Positions 36,810 through 44,807 of a stretch of DNA of 64,000 nt are shown here, one piece after another. This DNA comes from Bacteroidia bacterium (GTDB lineage Bacteria; Bacteroidota; Bacteroidia; Flavobacteriales; Flavobacteriaceae). Position 1 is the first letter of the stretch, and every line of letters starts with the position of its first letter. The notes under the pieces were generated by a model. It did no database searches. It was given only the letters and a program-made list of their open reading frames with translations, and had not been told where the DNA came from. Position numbers and translations under genes: made by a program. The stretch covers positions 59,526 to 123,525 of the forward strand of contig JAUIJA010000005.1 of the NCBI GenBank assembly GCA_030431055.1. Direction: 5' to 3'.

Positions 36810-37808
36810 ATGTATTTTTCATTTATCATTCCAGTTTATAATAGACCAGATGAAGTTGACGAGTTACTTCAAAGTTTAACCCAACAAAATTTTAATAAAG
36901 ATTTTGAAGTAGTTATTATCGAAGATGGTTCTACATTGAAATGTAATGAGATAATAGAAAATTATAAAGATAAACTTACCATATCTTATTATTTTAAAGA
37001 AAATTCTGGACCTGGAGATTCTAGAAATTATGGAATGAAAGTAGCAAAAGGAAATTATTTTTTAATATTAGATTCCGATTGTATTTTACCAGAAGATTAT
37101 TTAATAAATGCTGAAAAAAATCTAGAAAATGATTTTGTACATTGTTTTGGAGGAACTGATAAAGCCTTAGATTCATTTTCAGAAATTCAAAAAGCAATCA
37201 ACTTTTCAATGACCTCTTTTTTAACTACTGGCGGAATTAGAGGTGGAAGTGAAGCTATAGAAAAATTTCAGCCTAGAAGTTTTAATATGGGACTTTCTAA
37301 AGAAGCTTTTGAAAAGTCTAATGGTTTTGGAAATATTCATCCAGGAGAAGATCCAGATTTGTCAATTCGTTTATGGAATTTAGGGTATAAAACGAAACTT
37401 TTTAAAGATGTTTATGTTTTTCATAAGAGAAGAATCGATTGGAATAAATTTTTCATCCAGGTAAATAAATTTGGAAAGGCAAGACCAATTTTGAATAGTT
37501 GGCATCCGCAAACAGCAAAAATTACGTATTGGTTTCCAACTTTGTTCAGTATCGGTTTGTTATTAAGTGTTCCTTTATTTTATAATGGAATTCCGTTTCT
37601 ATATTGGTTATATGCTTTTTATTTTGCGATATTATTTGTATTTTCAGTTATTCAGAATAAAAGTATAAAAATTGGCTTTTTTTCAATTATTGCAGTTTTT
37701 ATACAATTTTTCGGTTACGGTTTTGGGTTTTTAGAATCATTTTTTAAAATCTCTGTGCTGAAAAAAAATCCAGAAGAAGTATTTCCCGAATTATTTTTTA
37801 AGAAATGA
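36810..37808 (+). CDS. family 2 glycosyltransferase with membrane anchor
   Basis: 332 residues. The GT-A fold starts FSFIIPVYNRPDEVDELL and has the nucleotide-sugar acidic motif LILDSDCILP, then GFGNIHPGEDPDLSIRLW, the usual acceptor-region ED motif. Two to three hydrophobic helices at about 245-310 anchor it to the membrane. Donor and acceptor are unknown; no polysaccharide cluster surrounds it. The stop overlaps the coaE start by four bases. Confidence 0.88.
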   Translation: MYFSFIIPVYNRPDEVDELLQSLTQQNFNKDFEVVIIEDGSTLKCNEIIENYKDKLTISYYFKENSGPGDSRNYGMKVAKGNYFLILDSDCILPEDYLINAEKNLENDFVHCFGGTDKALDSFSEIQKAINFSMTSFLTTGGIRGGSEAIEKFQPRSFNMGLSKEAFEKSNGFGNIHPGEDPDLSIRLWNLGYKTKLFKDVYVFHKRRIDWNKFFIQVNKFGKARPILNSWHPQTAKITYWFPTLFSIGLLLSVPLFYNGIPFLYWLYAFYFAILFVFSVIQNKSIKIGFFSIIAVFIQFFGYGFGFLESFFKISVLKKNPEEVFPELFFKK

Positions 37809-38395
37809 CAAAAATTATTGGATTAACAGGTGGAATTGGCAGCGGAAAATCTACAGTTGCAAAATACATAGCTTCAAAAGGAATTGCTGTTTATATCGCT
37901 GATGTAGAAGCGAAAAAACTAATGAAAAGCGATGAAATAATTAATGAAGTCAAGAAAACTTTTGGAGAAAATGTTATTGGAAAGAGAGGAACAATAAAGC
38001 GAAAAACTCTGGCTAAAATTGTTTTTAGCGATAAAGAGAAACTAGACCAACTCAATAAAATTGTTCATCCACGAGTTAAAAAACATTTTCAAGATTGGCT
38101 AAAAAAGCATGCTGAAGAAGATTTTATTGTTAAAGAAGTCGCGATTTTATTTGAAACAAATGGTCATTTAGAATGCGATAAGGTAATTTTAGTTACAGCA
38201 CCGCAAGATATTCGCCTTAAAAGAGTAATGGAAAGAGATAATTCACCTGAAAAAGATGTTTTAGCTAGAATGAATAACCAACTTTCAGAAGAAGAGAAAA
38301 TAAAAAAGTCAGACTTTATAATTCATAATATTGACTTAAAAAGTACTTACAATCAAGTAGATGAGTTGTTAAAATTTATAAAGAATTCTCAATAA
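37805..38395 (+). CDS. coaE: dephospho-CoA kinase
   Basis: Final step of CoA synthesis: phosphorylates the ribose 3'-hydroxyl of dephospho-CoA. P-loop GGIGSGKSTVAKYI (residues about 9-22), ADVEAKKLM, KIVHPRVKKHF, and the lid region RLKRVMERDNSPEKDVLARM with NQLSEEEK. Length 196 is normal. coaBC is elsewhere in the window but not adjacent. Confidence 0.95.
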   Translation: MTKIIGLTGGIGSGKSTVAKYIASKGIAVYIADVEAKKLMKSDEIINEVKKTFGENVIGKRGTIKRKTLAKIVFSDKEKLDQLNKIVHPRVKKHFQDWLKKHAEEDFIVKEVAILFETNGHLECDKVILVTAPQDIRLKRVMERDNSPEKDVLARMNNQLSEEEKIKKSDFIIHNIDLKSTYNQVDELLKFIKNSQ

Positions 38396-38450
38396 AACAC
38401 GTATTTGTTAATCTTTGGTTAATATATTTTAACAATAAATGTTAAAAAGT

Positions 38451-38458
38451 TAAATTTG
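38451..38458 (+). promoter_or_regulatory. -7 promoter box of the histidine kinase operon
   Basis: TAAATTTG ends five bases (TATCG) before the ATG at 38464; a transcript starting at the usual distance would be leaderless or nearly so. Confidence 0.5.
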
Positions 38459-38463
38459 TATCG

Positions 38464-40047
38464 ATGAACAAAAGAAGATTCCGATTATTAGTTTTTTTTA
38501 TGAGCTTATCGCTAATTGGGATTATATTAGTTCAATTATATTGGATAAATACATCACTTAGAAAAAACGATGAACAGTTTAATTATCATGTTCAACAAGT
38601 TATAGGTAATGTAGCCGATAAAATAAATGACAAAGAATTAAAAGAATTTATAACGGAGTTTGAAAAACTTAAAGACAGTATTGGTCGTGAACCTGAAACT
38701 TCAGTTTTAAAGAAAATTTTATTTCTTGAACAAGACACTAAAACAAAAGAAACCATAATTTATACCAATACGTTAATTGCAGAAAATTATGGAATAAACG
38801 GTTCGTTCTTTGATAAAAGTTTAGATTCTGTAAATGTAAGCGGTTTAGTTTCTGATAGAAAAACAGAAATTTATAACGGAAATGGAATTGATAAATCTAG
38901 TTTAACGCTAAATCCAACTCCAGATATTTCCATTCAAAAGAAAGGAAATGTTTCATCTTTAGAAAAGGCTTGGTTAGAACTTAATGGTAAGGAAATTTTA
39001 GCAAACCGACCAATTCAACAAAGAATTTCTCAAGAGGAGATTGAAAAATTGCTAAAAAATGAATTGGATAAATACGGTGTAAAAACACCTTTTGAGTTTG
39101 GAATTTACAGTAACGGTTTAGCAACAAAAATTCGTTCAAACAAATTTCGTTACGATAAAAAATCAACGCATGGAGTTTCTATTTTTAAAGATGGAGAAGG
39201 AGTTTCACAATATCAATTATTAGTTTCTTTTCCACAAAAAGGAAAATTTCTATTTTCTTCAATTTTGGGAATTACTGCTTTGTCATTACTTTTTACTTTA
39301 GTAATTGTATTAACTTATTCTAGTGCGTTAAATCAGTTATTGAAGCAAAAGCAAATTTCAGAAATTAAAACAGATTTCATTAACAATATGACGCATGAGT
39401 TTAAAACGCCAATTGCTACGATTAATTTAGCTTTAGACGCGATTAAAAATCCAAAAGTCATCGAAGATAAAGACAAAATTCAACGTTATCTTCAAATGAT
39501 AAAGGATGAAAATAAACGCATGCATGCACAAGTTGAGAATGTTCTTCGAATTTCTAAACTAGAAAAAAATGAGTTGGATATCGATAAAGAACCAGCCGAT
39601 GTAAACGACGTTTTAGAAGATGCTTTAGAACATATTAGCTTAATTGTAGAAGATAGACAAGGAAAAATAAGAACGCATTTTCAAGCTACTCGAACAACGA
39701 TTTTGCTTAACGAAATGCACTTTACCAATGTTTTGGTAAACATATTAGATAATGCAATAAAATATTCGCCAGAAGCGCCTATAATTGATGTTTATACAGA
39801 AAATGTAAAAGATTTTATTCTGATAAAAATTCAAGATCAAGGAAGCGGAATGAGTAAAGTAGCGCAAAAGAAAGTGTTTGAAAAGTTTTATAGAGAACAC
39901 ACAGGCGACTTACATAATGTAAAAGGTCACGGATTAGGTTTAGCTTATGTTAAACAAATTGTAGATGACCACAACGGACAAGTTTTTGTTGAAAGTGAAA
40001 AAGGAAAAGGCAGTACTTTTATTTTAAAGATGCCGTTAATAAATTAA
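38464..40047 (+). CDS. membrane sensor histidine kinase
   Basis: 527 residues: transmembrane helix 1 (about 8-28), a periplasmic sensor region of about 230 residues without a recognised fold, and helix 2 (about 266-288). The kinase core follows: H-box NNMTHEFKTPIATI with phospho-accepting H311, N-box NILDNAIKYS, G1 DQGSGM, G2 GHGLGLAYVKQI. There is no HAMP domain between helix 2 and the H-box that I can recognise. Paired with the OmpR-type regulator 20 bases downstream; the pair resembles RprX/RprY of Bacteroides, though this is a weak inference. Confidence 0.93.
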   Translation: MNKRRFRLLVFFMSLSLIGIILVQLYWINTSLRKNDEQFNYHVQQVIGNVADKINDKELKEFITEFEKLKDSIGREPETSVLKKILFLEQDTKTKETIIYTNTLIAENYGINGSFFDKSLDSVNVSGLVSDRKTEIYNGNGIDKSSLTLNPTPDISIQKKGNVSSLEKAWLELNGKEILANRPIQQRISQEEIEKLLKNELDKYGVKTPFEFGIYSNGLATKIRSNKFRYDKKSTHGVSIFKDGEGVSQYQLLVSFPQKGKFLFSSILGITALSLLFTLVIVLTYSSALNQLLKQKQISEIKTDFINNMTHEFKTPIATINLALDAIKNPKVIEDKDKIQRYLQMIKDENKRMHAQVENVLRISKLEKNELDIDKEPADVNDVLEDALEHISLIVEDRQGKIRTHFQATRTTILLNEMHFTNVLVNILDNAIKYSPEAPIIDVYTENVKDFILIKIQDQGSGMSKVAQKKVFEKFYREHTGDLHNVKGHGLGLAYVKQIVDDHNGQVFVESEKGKGSTFILKMPLIN

Positions 40048-40067
40048 AATAACACAACGATAGTAAT

Positions 40068-40766
40068 ATGGAAGCAAGAAAAATATTATTAGTAGAAGAT
40101 GATCCAAACTTTGGAGCAGTACTAAAAGATTATTTAACAATGAATGATTTTGAAGTTACGCTTGCCAAAAATGGAATGGAAGGTTTTGAAAAGTTTAAAA
40201 AAGATGATTTCGATTTATGTATTTTAGATGTAATGATGCCATATAAAGATGGTTATACATTGGCTAGAGAAATTCGTGAAAAAAATCAAGATATTCCTAT
40301 TGTATTCTTAACTGCTAAAACAATGAAGGAAGATGTGTTAAAAGGATATAAAGTTGGAGCAGATGACTATTTAAATAAACCTTTTGATTCAGAAGTTTTA
40401 TTGATGAAGATTAAGGCAATTATGCAACGTAAAGCTTCTGAAGTAAAACCAGATAACACTAAATTTGAGTTTATTATTGGTAAATTCCATTTAAATTCAA
40501 AACTTCGTTTCTTGGCTTTTCAAGAAGAAGAACCAATTAAATTATCACCAAAAGAATGTGAATTGCTTAAAATGTTAGCTTTACATGAAAACGATTTAAT
40601 GCCAAGAGAATTAGCATTAACAAAGATTTGGAGAGACGATAATTACTTTACTTCTCGTAGTATGGATGTTTATATTGCCAAATTGAGAAAGTACTTGAAA
40701 AAAGACGAAAACGTTGAAATTTTAAACATTCACGGTGAAGGATTTAGATTAGTCGTGAAAAAATAA
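40068..40766 (+). CDS. OmpR/PhoB-type response regulator
   Basis: 232 residues. Receiver domain with acidic pair D11/D12 (LLVEDDPNF), phosphoacceptor D54 (CILDVMMPYKDGY), Thr in FLTAKT and Lys in YLNKPFD. The winged-helix output domain has LSPKECELLKMLALHEN and SRSMDVYIAKLRKYLKKD. It is the partner of the preceding histidine kinase; targets are not evident from the window. Confidence 0.95.
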   Translation: MEARKILLVEDDPNFGAVLKDYLTMNDFEVTLAKNGMEGFEKFKKDDFDLCILDVMMPYKDGYTLAREIREKNQDIPIVFLTAKTMKEDVLKGYKVGADDYLNKPFDSEVLLMKIKAIMQRKASEVKPDNTKFEFIIGKFHLNSKLRFLAFQEEEPIKLSPKECELLKMLALHENDLMPRELALTKIWRDDNYFTSRSMDVYIAKLRKYLKKDENVEILNIHGEGFRLVVKK

Positions 40767-40787
40767 ACCAAAACAAACAACAGATTT

Positions 40788-40819
40788 AAAAAAGCGAAAG
40801 TGTAAACTTTCGCTTTTTT
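40788..40819. terminator. bidirectional terminator
   Basis: Arms AAAAAAGCGAAAGT and ACTTTCGCTTTTTT around a GTAA loop, between the convergent regulator and miaA genes. Confidence 0.9.
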
Positions 40820-41741
40820 ATTTAACTTCATTTTTTATAGTTGAAATAATTTCAGAAACATCGGTTTTATAATCAAACCAATGAACATTCTCTGTTCGTT
40901 TAAACCAAGTTATTTGACGTTTTGCAAATCGACGTGTATTCTTTTTAATTTCTTCAATAGCAAATTCTAAAGAAGTCTTGTTATCGAAATAATCAAAAAG
41001 TTCTCGATAGCCAACGGTTTGTAATGCGTTTAATTCTTTATGCGGATATAGTTTCTTTACTTCTTCTAAAAGTCCGTTTTTAACCATTATATCAACACGC
41101 TGATTAATTCTATCGTACATAATTTCTCTATCAGCTTGTAAACCAATAATTATTGGAAGAAAATTTCTTTTAACAGAACGTTTTGCCAGAAAACTAGAGT
41201 AGGGCTTACCAGTTCCTAAACAAACTTCCACAAAGCGTTTCATTCGTTGCGGATTAACTAAAGTTTGCGGATTTTCTTTTTCTAATTTTTGATAATATTC
41301 TGCATCTAATTTTTTAAGTTCCGTTTGAAGAAAGTCTATTCCAAGTTCATCATATTTTTTATTGATTTTTTCTCTAACTGAAGCATCAATATCAGGAAAT
41401 TCGTCAAAACCTTCTAAAACTGCATTTACATATAAACCGCTTCCGCCAACCATAACCTGAATGTTATTGGTTTTAAAAAGTTCGTCTAATTTTTGTAAAG
41501 CTTCGGTTTCAAAATCACCAACAGAATACTTTTCAAAAATGGATTTATTTTGGATAAAATGATGTTTGGCAGCTTCTAATTCTTCTTTACTTGGAACAGC
41601 AGTACCAATTTCCATTTCCTTGAAAAACTGTCGGCTATCACAAGAAATAATATCGCAATTGAAATGTTGTGCCAACTTTATACTTAAAGCGGTTTTTCCT
41701 ATTGCTGTTGGACCAATTATGGTAATGAGATAATTAGTCAT
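40818..41741 (-). CDS. miaA: tRNA dimethylallyltransferase
   Basis: Adds the isopentenyl group to A37 of tRNAs reading UNN codons. P-loop GPTAIGKTALSIKLA at the N-terminus, DIISCDSRQFFKEMEIGTA with the catalytic Asp, VGGSGLYVNAVLEG, and the C-terminal FAKRQITWFKR. Length 307 is typical. It overlaps the upstream ion channel gene by eight bases, so both are on one message. Confidence 0.95.
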   Translation of the reverse strand: MTNYLITIIGPTAIGKTALSIKLAQHFNCDIISCDSRQFFKEMEIGTAVPSKEELEAAKHHFIQNKSIFEKYSVGDFETEALQKLDELFKTNNIQVMVGGSGLYVNAVLEGFDEFPDIDASVREKINKKYDELGIDFLQTELKKLDAEYYQKLEKENPQTLVNPQRMKRFVEVCLGTGKPYSSFLAKRSVKRNFLPIIIGLQADREIMYDRINQRVDIMVKNGLLEEVKKLYPHKELNALQTVGYRELFDYFDNKTSLEFAIEEIKKNTRRFAKRQITWFKRTENVHWFDYKTDVSEIISTIKNEVK

Positions 41742-42573
41742 TTTTTAAACTGCTACCACAATTAAAACAATAACTTGCACTTTTAGAATGACCTTCAATA
41801 CCACAATTTGCACATGGTGTTTTCTTTTGCTTTTTCTCACTTTTTGTACTTTTTAGTGCAATTTCAGAAGTAATAATTCCTGTGGGAACTGCAATTATTC
41901 CGTAACCTAAAATCATTACAAAAGAAGCTAGAAATTGTCCTAGTGGTGTAACAGGTGAAATATCTCCGTAACCTACGGTTGTTAAGGTTACAATTGTCCA
42001 ATAAATACTTGTGGGAATACTTGTAAAACCGTGTTCGGGACCTTCAATAACATACATCAATGAACCAACAAAAACCGTACTGATTAAAACGAAATAAATA
42101 AACACAAAAATTCGTCCGCGACTTGCATATAGAGCATCTATTAAGTGAATAGATTGTCCTGTAAAGTGCGGATGATTTAATATTTTAAACAATCGAATTA
42201 AACGAAAAGCTCTAACTATTGTTAAAACGCTTGTACCTGTTAAGAAAAGCGATAAATACATAGGTAAAACGGCAATTAAATCGATAATTCCGTAAAAACT
42301 AAAAATGTACTTCCAAGGTTTTTTTAATGCTATTATTCTAAAAACATATTCAATAGTAAAGAAAAAAGTGATAATCCATTCAAGTAAAATAATTTCATCG
42401 TGATACTTTGTGTCGAAACCTTCAACGGTTTCTAGCATAACTAAAATTACACTTATTAAAATTACACCAAGTAATACTAAATCGAATAACCGACCAGCAG
42501 GCGTATTTGTACCATAAATGATGATGTTAATTTTCTGTTGGAGAGATTCCCACTTAGATTTTGTTTCCGTCAT
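41734..42573 (-). CDS. voltage-gated-type K+ channel with C-terminal zinc ribbon
   Basis: 279 residues with six transmembrane helices. The S4-like segment TIVRAFRLIRLFKI (about residues 121-134) has regularly spaced Arg, and the selectivity filter is TTVGYGDISP. After the last helix comes a short cytoplasmic linker and a zinc ribbon with two Cys pairs (CANCG, then CFNCG). KvAP-type channels normally end without such a module. The cation is inferred to be potassium from the GYGD filter. Confidence 0.88.
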   Translation of the reverse strand: MTETKSKWESLQQKINIIIYGTNTPAGRLFDLVLLGVILISVILVMLETVEGFDTKYHDEIILLEWIITFFFTIEYVFRIIALKKPWKYIFSFYGIIDLIAVLPMYLSLFLTGTSVLTIVRAFRLIRLFKILNHPHFTGQSIHLIDALYASRGRIFVFIYFVLISTVFVGSLMYVIEGPEHGFTSIPTSIYWTIVTLTTVGYGDISPVTPLGQFLASFVMILGYGIIAVPTGIITSEIALKSTKSEKKQKKTPCANCGIEGHSKSASYCFNCGSSLKND

Positions 42574-42590
42574 AAAACAAAAATAAACAT

Positions 42591-43949
42591 TTAAAACGAA
42601 ACAACTTTTACTTTGTGTTTCTTCATATAACTTTGAATAATCGTTTTAATATCACGATTGTGTTTCATCGGAATAATTAAATTGCGAAGTACCTCAATGT
42701 TTGTAATTTGGTAATTCAAATCGAAGAAACCATAACCTTTATAAACTCCATTTTCGATTAGAACAGCACTTTTTTCTTTTATAGTTCGTCCTCTATCAAT
42801 AATAACCATATTATTATTTTCAAAAGAATGGTCTTTTATAAACTGATTTACTCTTTCGTTGTAAGAACTTGGCTTTTCTTTATCTATACAAGCTCCAAAA
42901 CATTGTTTAGTGTCGTATTGAAAGCAACTTTTTTTAGTATCGTATAAGCCATTGATTTTTTGGCATAAATTGTACTTTTCTGTTATTTTGAATAAAAAGT
43001 TTTTCCCTTCTTGTAAAGTGCTAAACGAAGTAATTTCCTTTTTTCTTCCGTCTGCTTTCGCAATTTTTAATGAAATGTATCCTTTTTCAGTTTTTTCTTG
43101 ATACAAAGCCCATTGAAAGATAGTTCTTCGTTGCGAACGATTGTAAATAGGTTTATTTACTTTAATCTCTTCGCTTTCTTTTAAAAGTGCAATTAATTCA
43201 CTTCCGGTTTCTTCAAAAGTAACCGCAAAAACTTCACGCTGAATTTTTTTACTTTTACTTGAAGTTCCTGTAAAATGTTGGTTAATTCGCTTTTTAATGT
43301 TTTTACTTTTTCCAATGTAAATAACATCACCTTTTTCATTATGGATGTAATAAATACCAGTTGAAGTAGGTAAATTTTCGACTATATCTAAAAGTTTTGG
43401 CGACATACCCGATTTTGCTTCGGTTTTAATAAAACTCTTTACTATATCTTTTTCCTTATCTTTTGAAAGTAAAAGTTTAAAAAGTTTTACAGTTGCCATA
43501 GCATCACCACTTGCTCTATGTCTATCGGCAATAGGAATTCCTAATCCGCGAACTAATTTCCCTAAACTGTACGATTTTTGTCCTGGAATAAGTTTTTTAG
43601 CCAATTCAACCGTACAAATTGTTGGTTTTTTAAATTTATAACCTAAACGTTTGTATTCCGTACGAAGTATACGATAATCAAATGAAGAATTATGTGCAAC
43701 GATGATACAACCTTCGGTAATTTCTATAATACGTTTAGCAACTTCATGAAACTTTGGCGCATTACGTAACATCGCATTGTTAATTCCGGTTAACTTAACA
43801 ACAAAAGGTTGAATAGGCTTTTCTGGATTGACTAAGCTTATAAATTGATCAACAACTTTTTGTCCATCAAATTTATAAATAGCAATTTCGGTAATACCTT
43901 CTTCATTGTATTGACCACCAGTAGTTTCTATGTCGAGTATTGCGTACAA
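42591..43949 (-). CDS. DnaQ-like exonuclease fused to a GIY-YIG nuclease domain
   Basis: 452 residues. The N-terminal DEDDh 3'-5' exonuclease has ExoI AILDIETTGG, ExoII AHNSSFDYRIL and ExoIII HRASGDAMATVKL (residues 1-165). The middle GIY-YIG domain has TGIYYIHNEKGDVIYIGKSK and RINQHF (about 190-270), as in UvrC and Cho. The C-terminal part (about 270-452) has Cys residues around CFQYDTKQCFGAC. UvrC-like nicking plus exonuclease suggests DNA repair or processing; the partner is unknown. It abuts yggS (3 bases). Confidence 0.88.
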   Translation of the reverse strand: MYAILDIETTGGQYNEEGITEIAIYKFDGQKVVDQFISLVNPEKPIQPFVVKLTGINNAMLRNAPKFHEVAKRIIEITEGCIIVAHNSSFDYRILRTEYKRLGYKFKKPTICTVELAKKLIPGQKSYSLGKLVRGLGIPIADRHRASGDAMATVKLFKLLLSKDKEKDIVKSFIKTEAKSGMSPKLLDIVENLPTSTGIYYIHNEKGDVIYIGKSKNIKKRINQHFTGTSSKSKKIQREVFAVTFEETGSELIALLKESEEIKVNKPIYNRSQRRTIFQWALYQEKTEKGYISLKIAKADGRKKEITSFSTLQEGKNFLFKITEKYNLCQKINGLYDTKKSCFQYDTKQCFGACIDKEKPSSYNERVNQFIKDHSFENNNMVIIDRGRTIKEKSAVLIENGVYKGYGFFDLNYQITNIEVLRNLIIPMKHNRDIKTIIQSYMKKHKVKVVSF

Positions 43950-43952
43950 GTA

Positions 43953-44654
43953 TTATTTAGCGTAATTTCTGTTCCCAAATATACTACTTCCTATTCGAAC
44001 CATAGTACTTCCGCAAGAAATTGCTAATTCATAATCGCCACTCATTCCCATTGAAAGCGTCTTTAATTTGATATTGTCACACTGAGCGGAGTCGAAGTGT
44101 CTTTTACATTTCTCAAATAGAGATTTTAAATACTCAAACTCTTTTTTTATTTGGTTTTGATCTTCGGTAAAAGTCGCCATTCCCATTAAACCAACAACGC
44201 GTACGTTTTTAAAAACATTGTTGTCACTTCGAGCGGAGTCGAGAAGTTGCTTCAGAATCTCTTCTAATTCTTTTTCATCTAACCCAAACTTTGTTTCTTC
44301 ATCTGCAATATGAACCTGCAATAAACAATCGATAATGCGATTATTCTTTTTAGCCTGTTTATTAATTTCTTTTAAAAGTTTAAAACTATCAACACCGTGA
44401 ACTAAAGAAACAAAAGGTGCCATATATTTAACCTTATTGGTTTGAACATGACCAATCATATGCCATTGAATATCTTTTGGCATTTCTTCCCATTTGGCAG
44501 TCATTTCCTGAATTTTATTTTCGCCAAAAATGCGCTGTCCAGCTTCATAGGCTTCCATTAAATCAGAAACAGGTTTTGTTTTGGAAACCGCTACTAAGGT
44601 GACGTGTTCTGGTAATGAAGATTTTATGTTGTTTAGGTTCTTTTGTATTGACAT
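43953..44654 (-). CDS. yggS: YggS-family PLP-binding protein carrying two REP-derived insertions
   Basis: PLP homeostasis protein (YggS/PLPBP) with PLP-binding Lys K25 in LVAVSKTKP, FGENKIQE, WHMIGHVQTNKV and the C-terminal LSMGMSGDYELAISCGSTMVRIGSSIFG. Two stretches are extra compared with the family pattern I know: residues about 135-145 (LLDSARSDNN) before VRVVGLMGMAT, and residues about 184-195 (HFDSAQCDN) before LKTLSMGMS. Both are encoded by REP-like palindromes in frame. They fall in loops that vary in the family, so the protein is probably still functional. Confidence 0.92.
   Translation of the reverse strand: MSIQKNLNNIKSSLPEHVTLVAVSKTKPVSDLMEAYEAGQRIFGENKIQEMTAKWEEMPKDIQWHMIGHVQTNKVKYMAPFVSLVHGVDSFKLLKEINKQAKKNNRIIDCLLQVHIADEETKFGLDEKELEEILKQLLDSARSDNNVFKNVRVVGLMGMATFTEDQNQIKKEFEYLKSLFEKCKRHFDSAQCDNIKLKTLSMGMSGDYELAISCGSTMVRIGSSIFGNRNYAK
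44074..44100 (+). repeat. REP-like unit B inside yggS
   Basis: Head TTGTCA, arms ACACT and AGTGT, constant core GAGCGGAGTCGA. Lies antisense to yggS and is translated as HFDSAQCDN. Confidence 0.87.
44221..44247 (+). repeat. REP-like unit C inside yggS
   Basis: Head TTGTCA, arms ACTTC and GAAGT, same 12-nt core as units A and B. Antisense to yggS, translated as LLDSARSDN. Confidence 0.87.
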
Positions 44655-44664
44655 ATTTTTGTTT

Positions 44665-44692
44665 TTGTCATGCTGAATTTAGTTCAGCATCT
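44665..44692 (+). repeat. REP-like unit D (left half of an inverted pair)
   Basis: Head TTGTCA overlapping 8-bp arms ATGCTGAA and TTCAGCAT with loop TTTAG, ending ATCT. Begins 11 bases upstream of the yggS start. Confidence 0.8.
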
Positions 44693-44709
44693 TTTTTAAA
44701 TATTTTTTT

Positions 44710-44737
44710 AGATTCTGAAACAAGTTCAGAATGACAA
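44710..44737 (-). repeat. REP-like unit E (right half of an inverted pair)
   Basis: Read on the minus strand: head TTGTCA, arms ATTCTGAA and TTCAGAAT, loop CTTGT, ending ATCT. It is the inverted partner of unit D, with one arm base pair changed on both sides (G-C in D, T-A in E). Together they can form a long imperfect hairpin with an A/T-rich centre. Confidence 0.8.
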
Positions 44738-44782
44738 GATTGCGTCTATATTCTTTGCTTTATATTTTGTTTTCTTAAAATT

Positions 44783-44807
44783 AGATTGCTTCGTTCCTCT
44801 CAATAAC
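44783..44807 (-). repeat. REP-like unit F, degenerate
   Basis: Minus strand GTTATTGAGAGGAACGAAGC followed by AATCT: arms ATTG and CAAT around a GAGGAACGAAG-type loop, with the head changed from GTCA to GTTA. It resembles a repeat widely seen in Bacteroidota genomes (core GAGGAACGAAG), but is decayed. Confidence 0.55.
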
